Below, in pieces: positions 34,401-42,039 of a stretch of 64,000 nucleotides of DNA. Both the position numbers and the translations under genes were made by a program. The notes under the pieces are model-generated. The model searched no databases and had not been told where the DNA came from. It was given only the letters and a program-made list of their open reading frames with translations. This stretch comes from Eubacterium sp. AF22-8LB (GTDB lineage: Bacteria; Bacillota_I; Bacilli_A; Erysipelotrichales; Erysipelotrichaceae), in the NCBI RefSeq assembly GCF_003458715.1, contig NZ_QRVI01000003.1, positions 15,629 through 79,628 on the forward strand, read 5' to 3'. Position 1 is the first letter of the stretch. The number at the start of each line of letters is the position of its first letter.

Positions 34401-36104
34401 ATGCAAAATAAAATTGAAATTTTTAACAATCAGGTTATTATTAACTACAATTTGGCGTATCCAAAAAGTCGTGAGGTTTTATTAAAATCTCATACATTCG
34501 CAAAATTCGTTCAATATTTTATTGAATATCAGGAAACGGATAATATTGAAATGTATGATTATTTAACTAAAAATAAAGAATTAAGTTCAAAAGAAGCAGC
34601 TTATGATTTCTGTCATTTCTTACGTTTATTGTCAATTTTTACTTGTGAAGAATTAAAAGATGAATATTATCTTTCAAATAAAGTTGCAACTTTAGGTGTT
34701 ATTGAAGAAATGTATCGTACTTGGCGTTCTTTACAACGTTTTGGATATATGAAGAGCGATAATTCAACGGATTTTGGTATTAATACATTAGTTGCTTTTG
34801 ATTCTGCAGCCAATGATTTATTACTTCGTACTTATCGTTTGTTCGAAGAAAAATTAATGGGACGTCCAAACCTAGTCTATCGTCAGGTTCAAGCTGGTAC
34901 AAATGCATGTTTCTCTATTCATACTTTAGATAAGGTATGGTCTGATGAATATGCTGCATTGCAAGATATTCCGATGATCGATACAGTTATGTTAAGAACT
35001 CCAATGATTTTGCATCCAAAATCAAGTAAACGTACTGGTATGTTTACTGAAATAGATACACAGCCAATGACATATTTTAATAAGGGAGAATCAAACTGGT
35101 TCTGTTATCCTTGTAAGGTTGGAGCTTTATTATGTTTTGTATACTTCAACTCAAAATATATGTCTAGTGCATTGAGCATGGCTAATTTATTTGAATTGGC
35201 TACAAAAGAAGAAAGTGCTCAAAAACCAGATTTAGTTGTTATTTTTGGTAATGATGATGGAAATGATGCGACAAACTTCTATTATGATGATGCCAATGAT
35301 ATTTGGGTAGGATGTATCAGTGATAATCCTCGTATTGAATATTTTGGATATTTAAAGAAGATGTGTTTAACACTACACAACTTAGCACAAATGAAAAAAG
35401 GATGGTTACCAATCCATGGTGCTTTTGTCAACATCTATTTAAAGGATGGAACAAAGAAAGGTATCATGTTGATGGGTGATAGTGGTGCTGGTAAATCTGA
35501 GTCTATTGAAGCATTAAAAGCTGCTGCTGGAGATATGATTCGTGAAGTTGAAGTTGTATTTGATGATATGGGTACAATTCATTTAGAGGATGGTGTGCCA
35601 TATGGTCAGGGAACTGAAATTGGTGCCTTCATTCGTTTAGATGACTTGGATCCAGGAACTCCATATCGTGACATGGACCGCTCAATTTTTATGGCTCCAG
35701 AAAACCCAAATGCACGTATGATTCAGCCAGCTGCTCCTTATCGTGTTGTTGTTCACAACCATAAGATTGATTTATTTGCATATGCAAACAACTACACAAA
35801 TGAATTTGGTTTAAAGAAATTAACTGTACAAGAAGTAAAGGATACTTGTAAGTTAGGTAAACGTATGGCTTTGGGTACAACTCAAGAGGTTGGTATTTCA
35901 ACAACTTACTTCGCAAACCCATTTGGACCTATGCAAAAACAAGAATTGTGTGAACCAATCATCGACACAATGTTCCAGGCTCTAGAAGACAATGGAGTAT
36001 TTGTTGGTGAAATCTATACGCACTTAGGATTTGATAAATCAAACCGTAAAGGATTAAATATTGCAGCTCAGCAATTACTACAATTTATTCAGAAAAAGGA
36101 CTAA
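34401..36104 (+). CDS. HPr-kinase/PEPCK-fold P-loop protein of unknown function
   Basis: A 567-residue cytosolic protein. The N-terminal 330 residues are unfamiliar. In the C-terminal part HGAFVNIYLKDGTKKGIMLM leads into Walker A GDSGAGKSES (about 360-369). DDMGTIHLEDGVPYGQGTEIGAF follows, where PEPCK and HPr kinase carry their acidic metal-binding residues. HPr kinase has GDSGIGKSE and ATP-PEPCK GLSGTGKT, so this sits between the two; it is not recognisably either, being far longer than HprK and lacking the PEPCK substrate motifs I would expect. It has its own promoter and the BI-1-like gene begins one base after its stop. Confidence 0.6.
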   Translation: MQNKIEIFNNQVIINYNLAYPKSREVLLKSHTFAKFVQYFIEYQETDNIEMYDYLTKNKELSSKEAAYDFCHFLRLLSIFTCEELKDEYYLSNKVATLGVIEEMYRTWRSLQRFGYMKSDNSTDFGINTLVAFDSAANDLLLRTYRLFEEKLMGRPNLVYRQVQAGTNACFSIHTLDKVWSDEYAALQDIPMIDTVMLRTPMILHPKSSKRTGMFTEIDTQPMTYFNKGESNWFCYPCKVGALLCFVYFNSKYMSSALSMANLFELATKEESAQKPDLVVIFGNDDGNDATNFYYDDANDIWVGCISDNPRIEYFGYLKKMCLTLHNLAQMKKGWLPIHGAFVNIYLKDGTKKGIMLMGDSGAGKSESIEALKAAAGDMIREVEVVFDDMGTIHLEDGVPYGQGTEIGAFIRLDDLDPGTPYRDMDRSIFMAPENPNARMIQPAAPYRVVVHNHKIDLFAYANNYTNEFGLKKLTVQEVKDTCKLGKRMALGTTQEVGISTTYFANPFGPMQKQELCEPIIDTMFQALEDNGVFVGEIYTHLGFDKSNRKGLNIAAQQLLQFIQKKD

Positions 36105-36105
36105 T

Positions 36106-36816
36106 ATGTTTAACAACGATTCAATGAATTATTATTCAACAAGCACTTTAAAAAGTGCTTTGTTGAAGTCTTATGCATGGATGGCAATTGCGCTTGTCAT
36201 CACGGCAATTGTATCTTATGGATTATATGCTACAAATGCCTTATTGATTTTATTAAGTGCAGCGCCATTTCTATTTATGTTGTTTGTGATTGCACCATTT
36301 ATCTTATCCATTGCATTTGGTGTTTCGATGGCTAAATCAACATCAAGTACAGGAATGAAGATCATGTTGGTGATTTATGCTGCTTGCATGGGAGTATCTC
36401 TTACTTCCATTGGCTATGTATATGATGTAGCTACAATCGGTACAGCTTTTCTAGTCAGTGCAGTTTACTTTATTAGTTTAGCTGTCATTGGTACAACATC
36501 TAAAAAGGATTTTACAAGCTTTGGCTCATTATGCATGGTTGGACTTTTTGTCTTAATCATTACACAATGCTTTATGATGTTGTTTAGAGTGAATATGGAT
36601 GTTCGATTGATTTCAATCATTGGACTTCTAATCTTTACAGGCATCACTGCTTGGGATGTACAAAGAATGAATCGTCTATTGATTCAATCGGACGGTTCTG
36701 TTATTGAACAAGAAAAAATTGCAATCTTCATGGCATTACAATTGTATTTGGATTTCTTGAATATCTTCTTAAGAATTCTACAATTGATTGGAATGGGAAA
36801 TCGTAACAATAACTAA
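36106..36816 (+). CDS. Bax inhibitor-1 (BI-1/YccA) family membrane protein
   Basis: 236 residues with seven hydrophobic helices and the family signatures YAWMAIALVITAIVSYGLYA at the start and GITAWDVQRMNRL near the end. Bacterial members (YetJ type) are pH-sensitive Ca2+ leak channels or modulators of membrane proteases. Starting at ATG 36106, just after AAAAAGGA and one base after the preceding stop, gives a protein of family length; a longer frame from 36061 overlaps the P-loop gene. The two genes appear co-transcribed. Confidence 0.88.
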   Translation: MFNNDSMNYYSTSTLKSALLKSYAWMAIALVITAIVSYGLYATNALLILLSAAPFLFMLFVIAPFILSIAFGVSMAKSTSSTGMKIMLVIYAACMGVSLTSIGYVYDVATIGTAFLVSAVYFISLAVIGTTSKKDFTSFGSLCMVGLFVLIITQCFMMLFRVNMDVRLISIIGLLIFTGITAWDVQRMNRLLIQSDGSVIEQEKIAIFMALQLYLDFLNIFLRILQLIGMGNRNNN

Positions 36817-36820
36817 ATTT

Positions 36821-36859
36821 AAAAAAGGAAATGTATTTTAATGATGCATTTCCTTTTTT
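36821..36859 (+). terminator. Terminator after BI-1-like gene
   Basis: GGAAATG/CATTTCC stem with a 13-base loop, preceded by six A and followed by six T (works in either direction). Confidence 0.8.
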
Positions 36860-37084
36860 CATGCTTAGAATGGATGAAATACGAGATTTGTTTGATGATA
36901 TGTATGATAGGGTGAGAACCTATATAAAAGTATTTAAATCGTTTTAGTGTGTTAATCATGATGATTATGTCATAAGCTTTAGAATGCCTCTAGACTGCGT
37001 TAAATTGAGAGGAATGGTCTTGGTAGTAGAAATTATCAATATTATATAGAATGAATTGTTTCGTATCTTAAAGTAAACAGTAGC

Positions 37085-37111
37085 AAAAAAAGGAGTAGTT
37101 GATACTACTCC
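37085..37111 (-). terminator. Terminator of the YitT gene
   Basis: GGAGTAGT/ACTACTCC stem with T7 on the minus strand; the YitT stop codon lies in the stem. Confidence 0.8.
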
Positions 37112-37986
37112 AAAGGTTTTTGATAGAAATTACCGTAGAAGTTAACAGTGTTGTAAGTATTGATCAATACTTTAGGATCGACCTTTCTTACGTTATCTAT
37201 GACGTCTCTTAATTCATATGTAGAAATAACGGCTTTACATACATAATACTTGCGATGACTGTAAGCTCCATAACATTCAAATACGCTCATACCATGTCTG
37301 CATGAGGCCATAAAAGCATCAATGAGTGGGTCTGGATCATTTGTTGTAAATTCAACGGTGATTTGTGCATAGCGTTGATATAAAGATGAGATTGTCTTTG
37401 TAGAAAGGAATTGGAATAAGATAGAGTATCCTGCATAGATCCATCCACATAAATAACCAAAGGTTATAATCATAGCACAGTTATAAAAGAATACGTAATC
37501 CCAGATTCCTCTATGAATCTTACTTGAAACGTATTGGGCAATAAAATCGGTTCCTCCTGTAGATCCGCCAGCTCTTAAGGCTAGGGAAATGGAGAATCCC
37601 CATAAGAAGCCACCAAATAAAACGTTAAGAATTTGATCTTTAAAGAAGGGTTCAAAATGGAAGATGGAAATAAAGAAGGATACTAGAAAGAATTGTGCGC
37701 AGCTCAAAAATGTGAATCTTGGTGAGATGTGTTTGTAACAAAGAATGGCAGCAGGAACATTTAATACGATGATTCCAACTTGAGTAGGAAAGTTAATGTT
37801 CCATAGAGCACAAACTTTATTGATCAATAGGGCAAGTCCAGTAAATCCTCCAGAGATTAAGTTACACGGCGCCATAAACACATTCATTATATAACATTGC
37901 ATAAATGCACTGAATATAATCATAATGGTCGACGTCAATAGTCTTAGCTTCTTTTCTTTTTGAAGCTCATGAATAATGTGTTGCAT
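37105..37986 (-). CDS. YitT family membrane protein
   Basis: A 293-residue protein with 5-6 hydrophobic helices and the family stretch NLISGGFTGLALLINK, GFSISLALRAGGSTGGTDF, then a cytosolic C-terminal DUF2179 domain ending DPKVLINTYNTVNFYGNFYQKPL. Function is unknown; DUF2179 has a ligand-binding ferredoxin-like fold. It is a single gene on the minus strand, between the BI-1 operon and the tRNA cluster. Confidence 0.9.
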   Translation of the reverse strand: MQHIIHELQKEKKLRLLTSTIMIIFSAFMQCYIMNVFMAPCNLISGGFTGLALLINKVCALWNINFPTQVGIIVLNVPAAILCYKHISPRFTFLSCAQFFLVSFFISIFHFEPFFKDQILNVLFGGFLWGFSISLALRAGGSTGGTDFIAQYVSSKIHRGIWDYVFFYNCAMIITFGYLCGWIYAGYSILFQFLSTKTISSLYQRYAQITVEFTTNDPDPLIDAFMASCRHGMSVFECYGAYSHRKYYVCKAVISTYELRDVIDNVRKVDPKVLINTYNTVNFYGNFYQKPLE

Positions 37987-38103
37987 ATATATAATACCTC
38001 TTGTACACTAGCCATATTATCATAGGCTATTTCATAAATAAGTTCAACCAAAAAGGCAAAATGTATTATTTTTTAAAAAATGTAAAAAAAATTAATTTTT
38101 TTC

Positions 38104-38132
38104 TTGCTTTTTGTTTTGTGTTGAGGTATTAT
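38104..38132 (+). promoter_or_regulatory. Promoter of the tRNA cluster
   Basis: TTGCTT (38104-38109), a 17-base spacer and TATTAT (38127-38132), about 20 bases before the first tRNA. Confidence 0.7.
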
Positions 38133-38152
38133 ATATGGGCAGTCAACGAAAT

Positions 38153-38226
38153 GGTTCCGTAGCCAAGTGGTAAGGCAATAGACTGCAACTCTGTGATCAT
38201 CAGTCCAAATCTGATCGGAACCTCCA
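38153..38226 (+). tRNA. tRNA-Cys (GCA), copy 1
   Basis: A 74-nt cloverleaf with encoded CCA: acceptor GGTTCCG/CGGAACC, D arm GCC/GGC, anticodon loop CTGCAAC, T arm ATCAG/CTGAT. The T loop reads TCCAAAT rather than the canonical TTCAAAT, so position 55 is C. Confidence 0.92.
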
Positions 38227-38233
38227 ATCACAT

Positions 38234-38320
38234 GGGGTCGTGGCGGAATAGGCAGACGCAACGGACTTAAAATCCGTTGGGAGAAATCCCGTGTGGGTTC
38301 AAGTCCCACCGTCCCCACCA
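38234..38320 (+). tRNA. tRNA-Leu (TAA), copy 1
   Basis: An 87-nt class II tRNA with long variable arm (TGGGA/TCCCG), anticodon loop CTTAAAA, T loop TTCAAGT and encoded CCA. The acceptor stem GGGGTCG/CGTCCCC has a U-U mismatch at position 5:68. Confidence 0.93.
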
Positions 38321-38345
38321 TCGTTTATTAAAATCAGCAAGTTAC

Positions 38346-38419
38346 GGTTCCGTAGCCAAGTGGTAAGGCAATAGACTGCAACTCTGTGATCATCAGTTCA
38401 AATCTGAGCGGAACCTCCA
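38346..38419 (+). tRNA. tRNA-Cys (GCA), copy 2
   Basis: Identical to copy 1 except in the T arm: the loop is the canonical TTCAAAT, but the stem is ATCAG/CTGAG, giving an A-G mismatch at the outer pair. CCA is encoded. Confidence 0.92.
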
Positions 38420-38426
38420 ATCACAT

Positions 38427-38513
38427 GGGGTCGTGGCGGAATAGGCAGACGCAACGGACTTAAAATCCGTTGGGAGAAATCCCGTGTGGGTTCAAGTCCC
38501 ACCGTCCCCACCA
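38427..38513 (+). tRNA. tRNA-Leu (TAA), copy 2
   Basis: Identical to copy 1 over its 87 nt, including the acceptor mismatch and encoded CCA. Confidence 0.93.
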
Positions 38514-38528
38514 TTTTTTGGAAAAGAT

Positions 38529-38559
38529 AGCTAGAAACATTTGTTTCTAGCTTTTTTTG
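38529..38559 (+). terminator. Terminator of the tRNA cluster
   Basis: An 11-bp stem AGCTAGAAACA/TGTTTCTAGCT with a two-base apical gap, followed by seven T. Confidence 0.88.
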
Positions 38560-38651
38560 TGCTTATTTGGACAACTCAAAGACCAAGTTTACCATATATA
38601 ATTATATCTTAACTTGAATTGCTAAAATATAATTAAAGTGAGGTACGTATT

Positions 38652-38873
38652 ATGGGTTGGATTGATAGAACAACTAAAAAGCGAATAGCTGAATTGGATG
38701 AACATCCAGAATTGAATTCGCATGATTTTGCGAAAAAGCACAAAGAAATAATGAAAAATATTAAATTCTATGTGATTCTAATCCTTGCAGCTATATTCGT
38801 TTTGGCGCTTTGGTATGATTGGAATCATCCAGAAATTAATATATTCCCGATTCTATTTCCAATATTAGTGTAA
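38652..38873 (+). CDS. Small single-pass membrane protein, paralogue A
   Basis: 73 residues. The N-terminal half is charged and probably amphipathic (MGWIDRTTKKRIAELDEHPE), ending LNS. A transmembrane helix follows (about 37-53) and a short tail with WYDWNHPEINIFP. I do not recognise a family. GTGAGGT lies 7 bases before the ATG and TATAAT at 38628-38633. The next gene is a clear paralogue 15 bases downstream. Confidence 0.7.
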   Translation: MGWIDRTTKKRIAELDEHPELNSHDFAKKHKEIMKNIKFYVILILAAIFVLALWYDWNHPEINIFPILFPILV

Positions 38874-38888
38874 TGAGGAGGAACAACT

Positions 38889-39083
38889 ATGAGCTGGCTT
38901 GATAAAATAGTTAAGAAAAGACTGGAAGAGCTCGATGCACATCCTGAATTGAATTCAGATAAATTTGGGGAAAAAATGAGTACGCTGTATTTTGCTATTG
39001 TTTTGTTGATTGTTACTGTTCTTATTCTTTTGCTTTGGTATGATCTGGAACATTATGAAATCTGGATCTTTCCGCGAAGATGA
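38889..39083 (+). CDS. Small single-pass membrane protein, paralogue B
   Basis: 64 residues sharing with paralogue A the layout W(I/L)D(R/K)..KKR(I/L).ELD.HPELNS, one hydrophobic helix, then LWYD..H.EI.IFP. AGGAGG lies 6 bases upstream. The pair looks like a tandem duplication that has since diverged. Function is unknown; the size would fit a small regulatory membrane peptide or membrane-acting toxin, with no direct support for either. Confidence 0.7.
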   Translation: MSWLDKIVKKRLEELDAHPELNSDKFGEKMSTLYFAIVLLIVTVLILLLWYDLEHYEIWIFPRR

Positions 39084-39108
39084 AAAAAATAGCCACAATA
39101 GTGGCTAT
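39083..39108 (-). terminator. Terminator of the heavy-metal exporter gene
   Basis: ATAGCCAC/GTGGCTAT stem (39089-39096, 39101-39108) with T7 on the minus strand; it overlaps the gene's stop. Confidence 0.8.
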
Positions 39109-39989
39109 AATAACATAAATCCAATTCCTACGATAACTCCCGTTATAAATAGAATGGAAATGGTTCTTAAAATGTCTTTCTTTCTTGCTTCATAACGAAT
39201 CATTACAATTAGGCCTAGACCTGCATTTGTGACAAGCCCTGCAAGTAAGGATCCAAATGAAAGTTCTCCAGCTGTATAAAGCTGTGTAAGAACGACCGTA
39301 GCTGCGCAGTTAGGAATAAAGCCAAATAGAGCAGCAATAATAGGTTGGAATAGATTATTTTGAAGAAGAATCATAGAAAGCGTCTTTTCGCCAATCCATT
39401 CCATTAATAGTGTTAATACAAAGCTTGTGATAAAGATAAATACATAGATTTTTAAAGATCTTAACAGGGCACTGATCCATAGTGGATACTCAGGATAGCA
39501 ACATGGACAGCTTGAACCTGAGCTTTCTTCTTCCTCGTATTCATCCTCATCATAATCCTCTTCTTCCATATCTTCGAAGCGGAGGATTTTTTGGTTACGG
39601 AATAATACGAGATCGGTGAATAATCCTACGACAATCGCAATGATGAGTTTTAATCCTAATATACCAAGTAAAGATGAATACATTTTAGGATTACTAATCA
39701 GAATCGGAATGGCTTCATCGCTTGTCGCAATCATAACACTGACTAATGTTCCTAGCGTAATGTTGTTTTGAACAAACAACATAGCAGCTAAAATACTAAA
39801 GCCACATTGCGGAATTAGGCCAACTAAAGCACCAAGTATGGGGCCTAGTCTTTGTAGCCCGAAGAAAAGTTTATCATCTTGTGTATTTTTTCTTTCAAAA
39901 ACTTCTAAAACACAATATGTGACATACAACAAAGGAAGCATAGCCCACGTATCGTGTATTGTATCTAAAATAATATCTATAAAATTCAA
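39105..39989 (-). CDS. Putative 10-TM heavy-metal exporter (ArsP_2/DUF2899-like)
   Basis: A 294-residue membrane protein of two homologous halves, each with a conserved segment: LVGLIPQCGFSILAAMLFV and LFGFIPNCAATVVLTQLYTAG. Between them lies a cytosolic linker of mostly D and E (EDMEEEDYDEDEYEEEE) followed by CPCCYPEYP. The family is annotated as putative manganese or heavy-metal/arsenic exporters. The acidic and Cys-rich linker could bind metal. AGGAGG precedes the start. It is a single gene on the minus strand. Confidence 0.8.
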   Translation of the reverse strand: MNFIDIILDTIHDTWAMLPLLYVTYCVLEVFERKNTQDDKLFFGLQRLGPILGALVGLIPQCGFSILAAMLFVQNNITLGTLVSVMIATSDEAIPILISNPKMYSSLLGILGLKLIIAIVVGLFTDLVLFRNQKILRFEDMEEEDYDEDEYEEEESSGSSCPCCYPEYPLWISALLRSLKIYVFIFITSFVLTLLMEWIGEKTLSMILLQNNLFQPIIAALFGFIPNCAATVVLTQLYTAGELSFGSLLAGLVTNAGLGLIVMIRYEARKKDILRTISILFITGVIVGIGFMLL

Positions 39990-40042
39990 AGGTAGTTCCT
40001 CCTAACTTTATTAAGTATACACATTTTTTCAAAAATTGCACG

Positions 40043-40078
40043 TAAAAAGCAGGTCTATTAGTCAATAGTACCTGCTTT
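40043..40078 (-). terminator. Terminator of the AI-2E family gene
   Basis: AAAGCAGGT/ACCTGCTTT outer stem (40046-40054, 40070-40078) plus inner CTATT/AATAG; T-run on the minus strand. Confidence 0.8.
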
Positions 40079-41215
40079 GTCGTTTACTATGATTTTTTTA
40101 TGTCTTAATCGAACGGTAATATAATCGTGAATACCTGCATAAATTAAGGCAAAGATTGGAACACCTAAGAACATTCCAACAACACCAAATAATGCACCAC
40201 CAACGGTAACGGAGAATAAGATCCAGAAGCCAGACATACCTAGCTTATCACCAAGAACGATTGGCTTAATGATATTTCCATCGATTTGTTGGATGATAAA
40301 TATCACAATCGCAAATATTAAGGCAGATAATGGATCAATCAAACAAAGAATAATAATTACGGGGATGGCACCTAAGAAAGGTCCAAATACAGGAATAACA
40401 TTTGTCACACCTATAATTAAAGCAATCATATTTGTATATGGGATTTTAAGGAATAAAATCACCACATAACATAAAACACCTACAATAAATGAGTCAATGA
40501 TGTTTCCAACGATGTATTGTTCAAATACGGTTTTCGCATCATTCGTCCATAGTGTTAAATAGTTCGCAAAGTTTTTATCAAATACCGAATAATTCAGTTT
40601 TTTGATTCCTTTTACCAAGGTTTCACGGTCTAGTAAAATATAGAATGCGGAAACGAAAGCTAGAATTAAATTGATAAATCCCTTCACAAAGCTATAAGAA
40701 TAAGAAGCGATTTTAGGAATGGATTCCGTTACTATACTAGTGATTTTTTTTGTGATGTCAAAGTTGATCAACATTTGTTCTACTTGTTTTTCTGAAATAT
40801 TCATTCGATACGCAAAATCTTTTGTATAACTAATGAATGTATCTGAATAAACCGCAATATTTGTTGAGAATTGGCGTACAGAATCAACTGTATTTGGAAT
40901 GATGATAGAGAAGAATAAAATCAAAAATCCGATGGCCAAAATAAATACGATTAATGTAGCTAAAATTCTTTTGTGATTCTTTTGTAGAGGTACATTCTTT
41001 AAAAGTTTATTTTCAACCCATTTTTCTGGATTGTTTAAGATAAAGGCTATTCCAATACCAAGTAAGAAGGGGAAAAGAATCGTTATTATAAATTGGATGG
41101 CTTGTTTGATATCTTTAAATTTATTCAATATCGTGAAAAAGAGTATTGCGATAATTAAAGATGTGGAATAAACAATGATTTTTTGTTTCATTTCCTGAGT
41201 GATTTTAAAATGCAT
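40058..41215 (-). CDS. AI-2E family transporter
   Basis: A 385-residue membrane protein with about eight helices. It has the family pattern FPFLLGIGIAFILNNPEKWVE, GVTNVIPVFGPFLGAIP and QQIDGNIIKPIVLGDKLG. The family (TqsA/PerM/YtvI) includes exporters of signals or ions; specificity is not readable here. I start at ATG 41215 because GGAAGGAG precedes it; an in-frame ATG 7 codons earlier overlaps that site. It is divergent from the rRNA methylase gene. Confidence 0.88.
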   Translation of the reverse strand: MHFKITQEMKQKIIVYSTSLIIAILFFTILNKFKDIKQAIQFIITILFPFLLGIGIAFILNNPEKWVENKLLKNVPLQKNHKRILATLIVFILAIGFLILFFSIIIPNTVDSVRQFSTNIAVYSDTFISYTKDFAYRMNISEKQVEQMLINFDITKKITSIVTESIPKIASYSYSFVKGFINLILAFVSAFYILLDRETLVKGIKKLNYSVFDKNFANYLTLWTNDAKTVFEQYIVGNIIDSFIVGVLCYVVILFLKIPYTNMIALIIGVTNVIPVFGPFLGAIPVIIILCLIDPLSALIFAIVIFIIQQIDGNIIKPIVLGDKLGMSGFWILFSVTVGGALFGVVGMFLGVPIFALIYAGIHDYITVRLRHKKIIVNDKAGTID

Positions 41216-41277
41216 GTATGTCAAGGCTCCTTCCATACCATATATAATACCATCTAGAAAAAAATTAAGAAAGACAT

Positions 41278-41283
41278 TATAAT
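41278..41283 (+). promoter_or_regulatory. -10 element placing transcription start at the methylase ATG
   Basis: TATAAT ends 6 bases before ATG 41290 and no Shine-Dalgarno sequence is present, so the mRNA would be leaderless. The -35 (TAGAAA, 41255-41260) is weak. Confidence 0.5.
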
Positions 41284-41289
41284 AAACCT

Positions 41290-42018
41290 ATGGAAAAAAT
41301 ATTTGAAGGGGCCATTTCCTGCAAAGCCCTATTGGAAGCAGGTACAAGAAATTGTATAAAATTATATATTGATAAGAAGAAAAATACTAAGGATACTAAA
41401 TATTTAGTGAGTCTTGCCAAGAATAAAAGTTGTGAAGTTATCTTTTGTTCGCGTGAACAAATCAATGATATGGCAACAGGTAAAACACATGGTGGTATCT
41501 TACTTTTAGCTGAAGAAAAAGTGATTCCTCAGCTTACGGATATAAAGGCACATGGATTTTTATGTTACATTGATGGAGTGGAAGATCCATATAATCTAGG
41601 AAGTATTTCTAGAACACTATATGCATCAGGCTGTGATGCGATGATCCTACCTAAAAGAGACTGGAGCTTTGCCGAACAAACAATATTAAAGGCAAGTGCT
41701 GGAGCCTATGAGAAGCTTCCTATATATTTTGTGGATAGTGATGAAGAATTAGTGGATTATTGTGCTAAAAATCAACTTCCAATTCTATGTGCACACAGAA
41801 AAGATGCCGTAGGATTATATGATTATAGTTTTGAATCTGATTTCTGTTTATGCTTAGGCGGAGCTTTAAGAGGATTAAGCTCAACCATTACTTCGGCTTC
41901 GAAACAAAATATTGTCGTAGAATATGGAAGAGATTTTAGAAACGCTCTAGATTCAGCCAGTGCTGCAGCCGTATTTAGTTTTGAAATATTAAGACAAGAA
42001 AAAAAGAAGAAATTTTAA
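41290..42018 (+). CDS. TrmH/SpoU family RNA 2'-O-methyltransferase
   Basis: A 242-residue SPOUT methyltransferase. Motifs: FLCYIDGVEDPYNLGSISRTLYASG (motif 1), FCLCLGGALRGLSS (motif 2) and LDSASAAAVFSFEILRQ (motif 3). It has an N-terminal substrate-binding domain as in RlmB, and probably methylates ribose in rRNA or tRNA. It begins within a few bases of a -10 element, which suggests leaderless translation. A terminator shared with the convergent PI-PLC gene follows. Confidence 0.88.
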   Translation: MEKIFEGAISCKALLEAGTRNCIKLYIDKKKNTKDTKYLVSLAKNKSCEVIFCSREQINDMATGKTHGGILLLAEEKVIPQLTDIKAHGFLCYIDGVEDPYNLGSISRTLYASGCDAMILPKRDWSFAEQTILKASAGAYEKLPIYFVDSDEELVDYCAKNQLPILCAHRKDAVGLYDYSFESDFCLCLGGALRGLSSTITSASKQNIVVEYGRDFRNALDSASAAAVFSFEILRQEKKKKF

Positions 42019-42039
42019 TATAAAGTGTTTCTTCTTTTT
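42001..42039. terminator. Shared terminator between methylase and PI-PLC genes
   Basis: A 12-bp stem AAAAAGAAGAAA/TTTCTTCTTTTT overlaps both 3' ends and is usable on either strand. Confidence 0.7.

Larger units (their letters stand above)
38153..38513 (+). repeat. Tandem duplication of a tRNA-Cys/tRNA-Leu unit (193-bp period)
   Basis: Both tRNA pairs and the spacer between Cys and Leu (CAATCACAT) repeat at a 193-bp interval. Only the T arm of tRNA-Cys differs between the two units. Confidence 0.92.

Noticed and set aside
36860..36946. 28-codon plus-strand frame after the BI-1-like gene (MLRMDEIRDLFDDMYDRV)
   Set aside because: It starts within the T-tail of a terminator with no ribosome site; too short to support.
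38073..38321. 82-codon minus-strand ORF across the first tRNA pair
   Set aside because: It is the reverse complement of tRNA-Cys and tRNA-Leu, a common false gene prediction (reads MVGTVGLEPTRDF). It has no ribosome site.
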